Origin: Syntrophomonas sp. UBA1376
Lineage (GTDB): Bacteria > Bacillota > Syntrophomonadia > Syntrophomonadales > Syntrophomonadaceae
Direction of reading: 5' to 3'
Length of the DNA: 11,733 nucleotides
NCBI GenBank assembly: GCA_002305535.1
Contig: DBRE01000074.1
Span: 1,607-13,339 of the forward strand
In this document: positions 1 through 7,455 of the stretch, piece by piece
Layout of the letters: each line of letters opens with the position of its first letter
Numbering within the stretch: position 1 is the first letter of the stretch
Made by a program: the position numbers and the translations under genes
Notes under the pieces: model-generated
The model's database searches: none
What the model was told of the DNA's origin: nothing
The model's input: only the letters and a program-made list of their open reading frames with translations

Positions 1-177
1 TGTAGCTGGATAATGACAAGTCATATTGCTGGCTGTCCTTTTATAAGAATAAAGGTTTTATTACAGATATTATAGCTTACTTAAAAGAACCCTGGTGAAA
101 TTATTATAAGCGGGACAATATCTTGTTCTTTTTGCTAATTGAGAGTTTTGCATAAATTTGCTCTACCTGCAATAAAT
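1..177. other. Gene-free left edge
   Basis: No reading frame in this AT-rich stretch is longer than about 27 codons, and none has a ribosome binding site. A plus-strand frame open from base 1 ends at TAG near base 75, but its 24 residues resemble nothing I know. I see no tRNA, repeat or clear promoter here. Confidence 0.5.
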
Positions 178-213
178 AATAACGAAGCGGGCATTAAGAT
201 CCGCTTCGTTATT
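178..213 (-). terminator. Intrinsic terminator of the DEAD-box helicase gene
   Basis: A perfect 13-bp inverted repeat (178-190 with 201-213) encloses a 10-nt loop, 28 bases past the helicase stop codon. On the minus strand the stem is followed by an A/T-rich run (ATTATTTATT) that serves as a weak U-tract, whereas the plus-strand side continues with CGCG. This favours termination of the minus-strand transcript. Confidence 0.8.
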
Positions 214-240
214 CGCGTAAATTGAATTTATAGAGTTTTG

Positions 241-1671
241 TTAATTAGTATATATTTTAGAACGCCTATGCTTGTGGTCGTTCCTGGGTTGATTTGATTT
301 ACCTTTTGAAGAATTCCGTTTCGGGCGTCCGGTATAATTTCCCTTAACAATAATGGGCGGTGCCAGGGTCAGATTCTGCAGAGGCGTTTGATCTCGTTCC
401 CTAGTCATTACCTTCAGGGCGGCAGCCAATAAGGTAACTGCATCGTGTTCTTCCAGCAGATTTTCGGCCAGGCTTCGATAATCATCAGCATCCTTCATAG
501 AGGCAGCTGACAGCAAATTATCTAGGGCCGCTTTCCGCAAACCAAATTTGACATCATCCACACTGGGAATTGGTCTGCGTGTCACCTCTTGCCGAGTATG
601 TTCCTGGATATAGCCGAGGTGCCTTAATTCGCGTGGGGTAACCAGAGTCACCGCCCGACCTTTTTCTCCAGCACGTCCGGTTCTGCCAATACGATGTACA
701 TAACTCTCGGCATCCTGAGGTATATCCAGATTAAAGACATGAGTAACTCCAGTGATATCAAGGCCCCGGCTGGCTACATCAGTGGCTACCAAAACCTCGC
801 TCACGCCTAATTTGAATTTGTGCATAACCATATCCCGATTGCTCTGGGTCATATCTCCGTGGATCCCTTCGGCTGAATACCCCCGGGAGCTTAGTGCTTC
901 TGTGACTTCATCAACTCGACGTTTAGTGCGGGCAAATACGATGACCGCCTCCGGGCTGTGTACATCCAGCAACCGGCACAGCACATCCATCTTTTGATTC
1001 TCATCGACCTCAATATATTCCTGCTCAATATTGGCTACCGTCACTTCTTTAGGATTGGTTTGGACTATCTCCGGATCATGCATGAATGAACGGGCCAAGT
1101 TTTGAATATTGACCGGCATGGTCGCTGAAAACAACAAGTTTTGCCGGGTAGTCGGAGTTTTGGCCAGAATAGCTTCAATGTCTTCTTTGAAACCCATATT
1201 CAGCATTTCGTCAGCTTCGTCCAAAACCACCATCTGTAGTTGATCTAGACGAATGGTGCGGCGGCGTATATGATCCAGCAGCCTTCCCGGTGTTCCGACA
1301 ATGATGGCCGGTCTTTGTTTCAAGGCCTTGATCTGTCTGGTGATTTCCTGGCCACCGTAAAGAGGCAGACTGCGAATGCGTTTGTATTGTCCAATGCGGT
1401 TCAATTCCTCGGCCACTTGCATGGCCAGTTCACGAGTGGGAGTAATTACCATTGCTTGGATCGAGTCTAGTTCAGGATTACACTGCTCAGCCAGAGGAAT
1501 GCCAAAGGCCGCTGTCTTGCCTGTACCAGTTTGGGCTCTTCCGATCACATCCCGCCCTTGCATTACCAGAGGTATGGTCATAGCCTGAATAGGTGTCGGT
1601 TCCTCAAATCCCATTTGGCTTACTGCCCGCGAAATTTCTGCAGACAAACTTAATTCTTGAAAAGTGGTCAA
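241..1671 (-). CDS. DEAD-box ATP-dependent RNA helicase (CshA/DeaD-like)
   Basis: This 476-residue ATP-dependent RNA helicase probably unwinds structured RNA during ribosome assembly, mRNA decay or cold adaptation in the cytoplasm. The full superfamily-2 motif set is visible: Q motif up to Gln29, Walker A AQTGTGKT at 46-53, PTRELA at 78-83, TPGR at 127-130, DEAD at 151-154, SAT at 182-184, VATDVASRGLDI near 295-306 and HRIGRTGR at 326-333. After the second RecA domain comes a helical stretch (about 375-425) and then a Lys/Arg/Asn-rich tail from about 448 that probably grips RNA. The tail is too short for the DbpA-type RRM. The start is TTG: a GGAG box lies 10 bases upstream and the Q motif fits at the right distance, while the next Met is residue 20, inside the domain. 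Family assignment is secure; the particular paralogue (cshA, deaD) is not. Confidence 0.95.
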   Translation of the reverse strand: MTTFQELSLSAEISRAVSQMGFEEPTPIQAMTIPLVMQGRDVIGRAQTGTGKTAAFGIPLAEQCNPELDSIQAMVITPTRELAMQVAEELNRIGQYKRIRSLPLYGGQEITRQIKALKQRPAIIVGTPGRLLDHIRRRTIRLDQLQMVVLDEADEMLNMGFKEDIEAILAKTPTTRQNLLFSATMPVNIQNLARSFMHDPEIVQTNPKEVTVANIEQEYIEVDENQKMDVLCRLLDVHSPEAVIVFARTKRRVDEVTEALSSRGYSAEGIHGDMTQSNRDMVMHKFKLGVSEVLVATDVASRGLDITGVTHVFNLDIPQDAESYVHRIGRTGRAGEKGRAVTLVTPRELRHLGYIQEHTRQEVTRRPIPSVDDVKFGLRKAALDNLLSAASMKDADDYRSLAENLLEEHDAVTLLAAALKVMTRERDQTPLQNLTLAPPIIVKGNYTGRPKRNSSKGKSNQPRNDHKHRRSKIYTN

Positions 1672-1795
1672 ATAATTGTTTCTCCTTTTTTCTCTGTTTT
1701 GATTCTATTATTACCAGTAGCAGCTATTTACATCATGTTATTAAATGCCGAGGGGACAAATCTATTATGTCTGGATAACGCTTTCGGTAACACAG
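1672..1795 (-). promoter_or_regulatory. Long 5' leader of the helicase mRNA
   Basis: If the promoter at 1802-1831 is used, the helicase transcript carries about 124 untranslated nucleotides before the TTG start. The leader is AT-rich, encodes no obvious peptide and ends with the ribosome binding site AAAAAAGGAGAAAC. Long leaders that respond to cold or to helicase level are known for DEAD-box genes such as E. coli deaD. That such control applies here is inference, and I could not identify a specific fold. Confidence 0.4.
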
Positions 1796-1801
1796 CTTAT
1801 T

Positions 1802-1831
1802 ATTATACCACTTCAAACTTCCTCCAGTCAA
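1802..1831 (-). promoter_or_regulatory. Sigma-A-type promoter of the helicase gene
   Basis: On the minus strand TTGACT (1826-1831) is separated by 18 bp from a perfect TATAAT (1802-1807). A TGG directly precedes the -10, giving an extended TGn element. The -35 box begins in the T-run of the preceding terminator, so the upstream gene's end and this gene's promoter are fused. Confidence 0.75.
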
Positions 1832-1860
1832 AAAAACCGGCCCCCTGAGAGGACCGGTCT
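1830..1860 (-). terminator. Intrinsic terminator of the acyltransferase gene
   Basis: On the minus strand a GC-rich stem (ACCGG pairing with CCGGT, extended by inner G/C pairs around a mismatch) is followed directly by seven Ts. It lies less than 20 bases past the acyltransferase stop codon, the classic form of a Rho-independent terminator. Confidence 0.85.
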
Positions 1861-1877
1861 CAATTTATTAAATAATA

Positions 1878-2435
1878 TCAAATAATATTCAATGCAAATT
1901 TTTCCGGGAAACGGGGTGTAATGTTCTTATAATACTCAATTACCTGTTGCATATCTTGACGATAATCTCCGGTAGGGTGAAAAGCCGGTCCCACATGAGC
2001 TATCTTCTTTTTATAATCCAGGGAGCTCAGTACAATGGGAACTTTAGCCTCTAGTGCGGCATGATAAAAACCGGTCTTCCATTTGCCTTTAAGTTTCCGG
2101 CTTCCCTCGGGTGCTAATAAAATCACTAACTCCTCGGATCGTTCGAATAATTCTACCATCTGTCTGACCAAATTATCGGATTTATCGCGCTGCACGCCGA
2201 TTGCCCCTGTGGCCATAAATAACAATCCCCAGGGCATCTTCATCAATTCCTGCTTTACCAAATATTTCATCCGGCGCCTCATCATGTACAAGGCGGCTCG
2301 GGAGTAACCAAAGTCAAAATTACTGGTATGAGGTGCACCAACCATAATGCACTTCTTGATACTGGGATCAAGGCTTCCTTCCAGCTTCCAACCACTAAGC
2401 CAGAAATAAAGTCTAGAAATGGGTCTCATTATCAT
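1878..2435 (-). CDS. PlsC-type lysophospholipid acyltransferase family protein
   Basis: This 185-residue protein belongs to the glycerolipid acyltransferase superfamily, which moves an acyl group from acyl-CoA or acyl-ACP to a hydroxyl acceptor, usually lysophosphatidic acid, at the inner membrane face. The catalytic HX4D motif is HTSNFD at 36-41, and the acceptor-binding motif appears as APEGSRK at 108-114, with Ser in place of the usual Thr of EGTR. The protein is shorter than classical PlsC (about 240 residues) and lacks a clear N-terminal membrane segment, which fits the short, poorly characterised LPLAT subgroup. The chosen ATG lies 12 bases after AAAGGAG; a second ATG two codons on is farther from it. 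It sits between two terminators, so it is probably transcribed alone. The acceptor substrate cannot be told from sequence. Confidence 0.85.
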   Translation of the reverse strand: MIMRPISRLYFWLSGWKLEGSLDPSIKKCIMVGAPHTSNFDFGYSRAALYMMRRRMKYLVKQELMKMPWGLLFMATGAIGVQRDKSDNLVRQMVELFERSEELVILLAPEGSRKLKGKWKTGFYHAALEAKVPIVLSSLDYKKKIAHVGPAFHPTGDYRQDMQQVIEYYKNITPRFPEKFALNII

Positions 2436-2637
2436 GGGGTGAATTCTCTCCTTTTAATTAAAGTATCAGTATTATGCTGACAGAGACAATAGTTTCGCGT
2501 TTCTCCTCTATTTTCCTCTATTTCGACGATCAATGCCATGTTAATTTTTTGCACTTGCCGAAAAATGTCGAGTGCTCCTCATTATCCTGGCCTTCACTCC
2601 AGGCCTCCCGGTCTTAAATCATCTAAAGGTAACCAAA

Positions 2638-2675
2638 AAATAACGGGTCTAGCCCTTAGACCAGACCCGTTATTT
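2638..2675 (-). terminator. Intrinsic terminator of the first crotonase gene
   Basis: A perfect 13-bp inverted repeat (2638-2650 with 2663-2675) begins 8 bases past the crotonase stop. On the minus strand it runs into ATTTTTTGG, a usable U-tract. Confidence 0.85.
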
Positions 2676-2682
2676 ACTTAAC

Positions 2683-3453
2683 TTAAATGCCCAGCGCTCC
2701 TTTGACCATGTTCAATGTGCCGATAACTTTTTCATCAGTAAAGACTTTCACCAAGCTGTTCCAATCCATTTCATCGATGCCTTTGCGAATGATGCTGGCA
2801 TGATGCTCACGATGAACCTGCTTTAAGGCGATAAATGGACGACCCGGAGTATCAATGAGGGCTACTATTTTAGCCTTGGCCTTTTCCATCAACTCTTCAG
2901 GACTGTCAGCCAGTTCATCAAATATGCCTCTTTCCACTGCCTCGGTTATGGGGATCAAGTCGCCTTTGAAGATAATATCACGGTAGTTCTTCTCCGTATC
3001 CAAGCCCCAGCGCATCAAGCCTGCCTCAGCCGGCGTGAGCGACAAGCCTAGTTTGATCTCGGTCATGCCCACTTTGATCTTGGGATGATTCATGGCGATG
3101 CGGTAATCGGCAGCACAGGCTACGATCATACCCGCTGCAGTAGCAGCACCATTTACAGCTGCAATGACCGGCTTACTGCATATAAAGAGTTTGTAGAGCA
3201 CTTCTTCTTCAATCTTAAACCAATCAATGATCTCCTGAGGTCCCTGGAAGCTTACAAATTCGTTGAGGTCAAAACCGCCTGAGAAATAACGATCGGTACC
3301 TACCAGTATGATACCCTTCAGGTCTTCTTCATTGTTGACCCGGTCGATCACCTGGTCGAGGGCTTTTAAGGTTTCCAATTGAATTGAGCTGACTTTGTTG
3401 CTCTTGAACTGGAAAATAACGATATTGTCTTCAATTCTCATCTCGTACGCCAT
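2683..3453 (-). CDS. Enoyl-CoA hydratase/isomerase family protein (crotonase 1)
   Basis: This 256-residue crotonase-fold protein is expected to act on an acyl-CoA thioester in the cytoplasm, for example hydrating a 2-enoyl-CoA or shifting its double bond. The first oxyanion-hole strand is FSGGFDL at 57-63. The CoA-binding helix start is NGAATAAG at 101-108, where the usual GGG is AAG. The second strand is GMTEIKLG at 129-136, which puts Glu132 at the position of the catalytic Glu144 of rat mitochondrial hydratase. The second catalytic position (Glu164 in rat) aligns with Asp159, so the acid pair would be Glu/Asp. The ATG follows AAAGGAG by 11 bases. The gene lies downstream of the MFS transporter with no clear terminator between them, so it may be partly cotranscribed. 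Hydratase versus isomerase activity is undecided. Confidence 0.88.
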   Translation of the reverse strand: MAYEMRIEDNIVIFQFKSNKVSSIQLETLKALDQVIDRVNNEEDLKGIILVGTDRYFSGGFDLNEFVSFQGPQEIIDWFKIEEEVLYKLFICSKPVIAAVNGAATAAGMIVACAADYRIAMNHPKIKVGMTEIKLGLSLTPAEAGLMRWGLDTEKNYRDIIFKGDLIPITEAVERGIFDELADSPEELMEKAKAKIVALIDTPGRPFIALKQVHREHHASIIRKGIDEMDWNSLVKVFTDEKVIGTLNMVKGALGI

Positions 3454-3512
3454 AATTTCATCCGCTCCTTTACTTCGAATCCGACTTTTTCGTTTCGTAA
3501 CATTTAGTGTTG

Positions 3513-3547
3513 TTTATATTATTGGCCAAGCTTACAGCAACTGTCAA
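3513..3547 (-). promoter_or_regulatory. Candidate promoter of crotonase 1
   Basis: On the minus strand a perfect TTGACA (3542-3547) is followed after 18 bp by AATAAT. Overlapping it, TTGCTG is 16 bp from TATAAA (3513-3518). Either pair would start transcription about 50-60 bases before the crotonase ATG. The two arrangements cannot be separated by eye. Confidence 0.45.
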
Positions 3548-3653
3548 TAAGGCGAAAAAATGAAGATTTACTCTGTATTTTCTGTCAACTTATTGTTATT
3601 GATTCGGAGCAGGCCAGTGATGATCTTAAAGGGTGATTCTTCGATCTGGAAGG

Positions 3654-4916
3654 TCAATTCCCCTGACGCAGCAGTCCCCAACAGCACAATGCTCCTAGGA
3701 CAGACATAAAAACCAGGAACAGCAGTCCTCCCGTATAGGTGCCACTAAATTGGATCAATACTCCCATTATCGTTGGCGTCGCTGCCGAAAACAGATTGCC
3801 GGCTCCATTAACCACCCCTGAACCAGCCACGATAAGCCGGGAGGGCAGTATTGACTGCAAAATCGCCCAAACCGCCGGGAAAACAAATTCATTGATACTA
3901 ACCGCCAACACCATACAGATAACCGCTCCTAAAGGGGAAGGAACCGTAGCAATACCAAAGGTAGCCAGAGCCACGATCAACAAAGCCAGTAATCCGACTT
4001 TACTCTTGTAGCGCGCGCGATCTACCAGCCTGCCACCTACAAATACACTTACCATAGCAGCTACATAGGCTATGGTCACATAGCCAGTCATGCCAGTCAT
4101 TTCAAAATGTCTAACTTGCACTAAATACTGGGGGATCCAGGTCAGCAGCCCCCACCAACTGCACACAAAAGCTGCATAAACTATGCATAGCAGTCTAAAT
4201 GAAGGATTTTGCAGAACTTCTCTTACTGCTCCCGACTGTTTTCCCGGCGGTGTGTCTGTCAAAGATTCTTTGTCACGGGACTCAATATAAGCAGCCTCGG
4301 CACTGGATATATAGGGATTATCCTCGGGGCCATCCGAGATCCACCGTAATAAAAAGGGGATAGTACAGAGGATTCCCAGGGCTGCCGGAACAAAAAAGCT
4401 GTATTCCCACCCGAACCAAGTGATCAGCCAAGCAAACAATGGCATGGCCAGTGCAGGCCCTATACAGCCTCCCATGGCGTAAATAGCATTGGCCGTACCG
4501 CGTTCCTCCGGCGGAAACCAGTTTTTAACGAGAACACTGAGGTTGGGATACTGAATACCATGGGCAACACCGGTGAGAATACGAACCAAAAGGATGGCTG
4601 CAAAAGAAGCCGCCCAGCCTCCTAGCATTAGAACAAAGGAACCGACCGCGATGCCAAACATCAACGTCCGTCTCGGTCCCAAGCGGCTGCTTATGGGTAT
4701 GGACAACATATTAGCCACTGCATAGGCCAGAAGAAACATGGTCACCAACAGCCCTTGCTGGGCAGGCTGATTCAAAAGATTCACTTCTGCCAGGAATCGG
4801 TAGTCCACCAGCAGCATACTGATGTTGGTGCGCTGTAAGTATATAAAGACCCACACTAAGGCCATAACGATTATTAAAGACCAGCGGTATTTGCCGCCCA
4901 CTTTGCTGTCATTCAT
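3654..4916 (-). CDS. MFS transporter, anion:cation symporter (ACS) type
   Basis: This twelve-helix permease of about 420 residues probably brings an organic anion, such as a sugar acid or carboxylate, across the cytoplasmic membrane with a cation. Family marks, numbered from an upstream ATG at 4946, include a first helix near 21-38 ending in QRTN, the segment RILTGVAHG (122-130), and NWFPPEERG (142-150), typical of the ACS family. The central loop at 202-249 begins with the ACS-like DGPEDNPYISSAEAAYIE. GGRLVDRARYKSK (304-316) is the motif A equivalent of the second half. The start is placed at ATG 4916 because GGAGAGG lies 10 bases upstream and a TATAAT at 4954-4959 would put the mRNA start almost on ATG 4946. 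The upstream ATG would add ten residues (MYLIWRGSTG). It lies downstream of asnS with 121 bases between. The substrate is not evident. Confidence 0.88.
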   Translation of the reverse strand: MNDSKVGGKYRWSLIIVMALVWVFIYLQRTNISMLLVDYRFLAEVNLLNQPAQQGLLVTMFLLAYAVANMLSIPISSRLGPRRTLMFGIAVGSFVLMLGGWAASFAAILLVRILTGVAHGIQYPNLSVLVKNWFPPEERGTANAIYAMGGCIGPALAMPLFAWLITWFGWEYSFFVPAALGILCTIPFLLRWISDGPEDNPYISSAEAAYIESRDKESLTDTPPGKQSGAVREVLQNPSFRLLCIVYAAFVCSWWGLLTWIPQYLVQVRHFEMTGMTGYVTIAYVAAMVSVFVGGRLVDRARYKSKVGLLALLIVALATFGIATVPSPLGAVICMVLAVSINEFVFPAVWAILQSILPSRLIVAGSGVVNGAGNLFSAATPTIMGVLIQFSGTYTGGLLFLVFMSVLGALCCWGLLRQGN

Positions 4917-4953
4917 GCCAGTACTGCCTCTCCAAATCAAATACATTGTTTCA

Positions 4954-4959
4954 ATTATA
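4954..4959 (-). promoter_or_regulatory. Candidate -10 box of the MFS gene
   Basis: A perfect TATAAT on the minus strand lies 37 bases upstream of the preferred MFS start. No good TTGACA-like box is seen 16-18 bases further up, so the element is tentative. It matters mainly because it argues against use of the ATG at 4946. Confidence 0.3.
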
Positions 4960-5037
4960 TCCCTTCTGACAGCATAAGCTCCTCATTAAGTTTATTAATA
5001 CCCACCATATGAGAGTAAGCGAGGCATGCCCAAGTCC

Positions 5038-6432
5038 CTAAAACTCGCACGACTTGACCGTTCGGGGGAAAGGGATGACATCACGGATATTGTTTACTCC
5101 AGTCAAATACATGATCAAGCGTTCAAAACCCAGGCCAAAACCGGCATGCTTAACTCCGCCGTATTTGCGCAGTTCCAGATACCACCACAGGTCATCTTTA
5201 GCCATACCCAATCCCTCCATACGGGCTTCCAGGTGATCCAGCCTTTCTTCACGTTGGCTGCCTCCGATCAGTTCTCCCACCCCAGGAACCAGCAGATCCA
5301 TGGCCGCCACTGTTTGGCCGTCATCATTCTGCCGCATGTAGAAAGCCTTGATATCTCGGGGATAGTCCGTAACAAAAACCGGCCGTTTATACACTTGTTC
5401 GGTTAAATAACGTTCATGCTCCGTCTGTAAGTCACTACCCCATTCCACCGGATACTCAAAGGGTTGAGCTGCCACCTGCAAGAGTTTGACCGCTTCCCCA
5501 TAAGTAACCTGAGCAAATTCCTGGTTGATAATCGACTGAAGCCTGTCTAAAAGACCTTTATCCACGAACTGGTTGAAAAAATCCATTTCCTCCCCGGCAT
5601 TTTCCAATACATAGTTGATAACATACTTGATCATAGCTTCGGCCAGATGCATATCATCTTGTAGATCCGCAAAAGCGATTTCCGGTTCAATCATCCAGAA
5701 CTCCGCTGCATGCCGGGCTGTGTTGGAATTCTCTGAACGAAAGGTGGGGCCAAATGTATAGACATCCCTAAAGGCTAAAGCATAGGCTTCCGCTTCCAAT
5801 TGACCGCTGACCGTCAGATTGGTACGGCGCCCAAAGAAGTCCTGCCCAAAATCAACCTCGCCCTCTTCATTCCGGGGAGGATGGTCTTGATCCAGGGTGG
5901 TCACCCGAAACATTTCTCCGGCCCCTTCTGCATCACTGGCCGTTATCAACGGAGTATGCACATAGACAAAGCCCCGCTCCTGAAAAAACTGATGTATGGC
6001 ATAGGCCGCCAGGGAGCGCACCCGAAAGACCGCAGCAAACAAATTGGTGCGCGCCCGTAAATGGGCTATTCCTCTTAGGAATTCCCGGCTATGCCGTTTG
6101 GGCTGAAGAGGATAGTCTTCGGGAGCGTCTCCTTCCAGAATTATTTCCTGGGCTTTTATTTCAAAAGGCTGTTTAGCCTCGGGAGTCGCCACTACGATGC
6201 CCCGTACCGTGATGGCAGAACCGGCTCGAAAACGAGTGGCTTCGGCAAAATTAGCCAGGTTCTCTTTCTCGTAGACTACCTGTACGGTATTAAAGTGCGT
6301 GCCATCATTAAGGGCAATAAAACCGAATGACTTCTGGTCGCGGTTGCTGCGCACCCAACCGTTGACCTCTACCAATTGGTCAATATAACGGGAAATGTCC
6401 CGAACTAACTGTCGTACAACTACTTTTTTCAT
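5038..6432 (-). CDS. asnS: Asparaginyl-tRNA synthetase
   Basis: This class II aminoacyl-tRNA synthetase charges tRNA-Asn with asparagine using ATP in the cytoplasm. At 464 residues it matches the usual bacterial length. An N-terminal OB-fold anticodon-binding domain (about 1-105, with VEVNGWVRSNRDQKSFGFI) leads into the catalytic core. NLTVSGQLEAE lies at 205-215, motif 2 FRSENSNTARHAAEF at 231-245 and motif 3 GFGLGFERL at 431-439, and the protein ends in the family-typical IPFPRT region. The NLTVSGQLEAE context and the overall architecture point to AsnRS and not AspRS. A longer open frame reaches back to 6561, but AGGAGG lies 6 bases before the ATG at 6432 and the extra 43 residues look like untranslated leader, so 6432 is taken. 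It is divergent from the nitroreductase gene. Confidence 0.97.
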   Translation of the reverse strand: MKKVVVRQLVRDISRYIDQLVEVNGWVRSNRDQKSFGFIALNDGTHFNTVQVVYEKENLANFAEATRFRAGSAITVRGIVVATPEAKQPFEIKAQEIILEGDAPEDYPLQPKRHSREFLRGIAHLRARTNLFAAVFRVRSLAAYAIHQFFQERGFVYVHTPLITASDAEGAGEMFRVTTLDQDHPPRNEEGEVDFGQDFFGRRTNLTVSGQLEAEAYALAFRDVYTFGPTFRSENSNTARHAAEFWMIEPEIAFADLQDDMHLAEAMIKYVINYVLENAGEEMDFFNQFVDKGLLDRLQSIINQEFAQVTYGEAVKLLQVAAQPFEYPVEWGSDLQTEHERYLTEQVYKRPVFVTDYPRDIKAFYMRQNDDGQTVAAMDLLVPGVGELIGGSQREERLDHLEARMEGLGMAKDDLWWYLELRKYGGVKHAGFGLGFERLIMYLTGVNNIRDVIPFPRTVKSCEF

Positions 6433-6520
6433 GCCGATCCTCCTAGCAGATGATATTGTAGTGCATGGTTTCACCTTTCGTTTTACTGAACAGGAATCCT
6501 TCCTGGTGGTAATGTTATTA

Positions 6521-6558
6521 TTCCTGCTTATTGAGAAAAAGACTATAATGATTATAAA
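6521..6558. promoter_or_regulatory. Overlapping divergent promoters for asnS and the nitroreductase gene
   Basis: The 147-bp gap between the two start codons carries TATAAT on the plus strand at 6544-6549, with a poor TTCCTG 17 bp upstream. It also carries a TATAAT on the minus strand at 6551-6556. A further plus-strand pair is TTGAGA (6531-6536) and TATAAA (6553-6558), 16 bp apart. The opposed -10 boxes are two bases apart, so both polymerases cannot bind at once. The asnS leader would be about 110 nt; I see no T-box sequence in it. Confidence 0.45.
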
Positions 6559-6579
6559 CATGAGGAAAGGACTTTATAA

Positions 6580-7404
6580 ATGAGCTTTATTAAAATTGAT
6601 ACTGATAAATGTCAACGCGACCGTATTTGTGGCCTGGAATGTCCCGGCAAGCTGATCGTTTTTCCTGAGAAAGACAGTTATCCAAAGCCGGTAGAGCATG
6701 CTGACGAATTCTGCATCCACTGTGGTCACTGTGTAGCAGTTTGTCCTCATGGGGCTTTGAGCTTGGAGGGCATCGGTCCCGAAAGCCTGGCGGCTGTAAA
6801 CCCTGACATCCTCCCCGACCAGAGCCAGATAGATCACTTTTTGATTACCCGACGCTCTACCCGTACCTTTAAGAAAAAGCCTTTAAGCCGTCAACAGCTG
6901 GAAGAATTGATCGATATAGCCCGTTATGCTCCTACCGGCAGCAACAAACAACAGGTTTATTGGCTGATCGTCGAAGACCAGGCCAAGATACAGCATCTGG
7001 CTGGTCTGGTAATAGACTGGATGCGGATGCTGCTGGCGCAAAGTCAGGATGAAGCTTTGAACAGTCGCTATGGCCGTTTGGTAGAAGCCTGGGACAAGGG
7101 GATAGATCGAGTCCTGCGCGGCGCCCCCCATGTGATCATGGCCCATTCTCCTGGCGACGTCTTTGGAGCGGGGACTGATTGCGTGATCAGTCTGGCCTAT
7201 CTGGAATTAGCCGCGTATTCCAGAGGATTAGGAGCATGTTGGGCCGGCTTTCTCAATACAGCCGCCACTTACCATCCCCCTCTGCAGGAGGCCTTAGGCC
7301 TGCCTGACGGTCATGTTCCTCACGGGGCGTTAATGATAGGCTATCCGGTCTATAAATACCATCGTATACCACAACGTGAACCAGCTCGAATAATTTGGAG
7401 ATAA
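6580..7404 (+). CDS. Nitroreductase with N-terminal ferredoxin domain
   Basis: This 274-residue flavoprotein joins a two-cluster ferredoxin module to an FMN nitroreductase fold, so electrons can pass from iron-sulfur clusters to FMN and on to an unknown acceptor in the cytoplasm. The first cluster motif is C11-x2-D14-x2-C17-x3-C21-P, with Asp where a Cys is usual. The second is complete: C45-x2-C48-x2-C51-x3-C55-P. The nitroreductase domain starts at ITRRSTRTF (89-97), whose Arg/Ser residues normally hold the FMN phosphate, followed by APTGSN (117-122) and the C-terminal LGACWAGF segment. The ATG lies 8 bases after GAGGAAAGGA. The CoA-binding protein gene follows after 51 bases with no terminator between, so the two probably form an operon. 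The physiological substrate is unknown; nitro reduction is only the family name. Confidence 0.92.
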   Translation: MSFIKIDTDKCQRDRICGLECPGKLIVFPEKDSYPKPVEHADEFCIHCGHCVAVCPHGALSLEGIGPESLAAVNPDILPDQSQIDHFLITRRSTRTFKKKPLSRQQLEELIDIARYAPTGSNKQQVYWLIVEDQAKIQHLAGLVIDWMRMLLAQSQDEALNSRYGRLVEAWDKGIDRVLRGAPHVIMAHSPGDVFGAGTDCVISLAYLELAAYSRGLGACWAGFLNTAATYHPPLQEALGLPDGHVPHGALMIGYPVYKYHRIPQREPARIIWR

Positions 7405-7455
7405 TAGGATCCTAATATAATTAGTAAGTATGGGTAGTAAAGGAGGAGTGCTCTT

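Noticed and set aside
5026..5406. 126-codon plus-strand ORF opposite asnS
   Set aside because: It is antisense to the well-supported asnS C-terminus, with no RBS or domain.
6433..6561. 43-residue N-terminal extension of AsnRS
   Set aside because: The frame is open, but AGGAGG sits 6 bases before the ATG at 6432, the protein from there has normal length, and the extension lacks family similarity and overlaps the divergent promoter region.
7405..7420. Palindrome TAGGATCCTA after the nitroreductase stop
   Set aside because: Only 10 bp with no loop and no U-tract. It is too short to act as a terminator and lies inside a probable operon.
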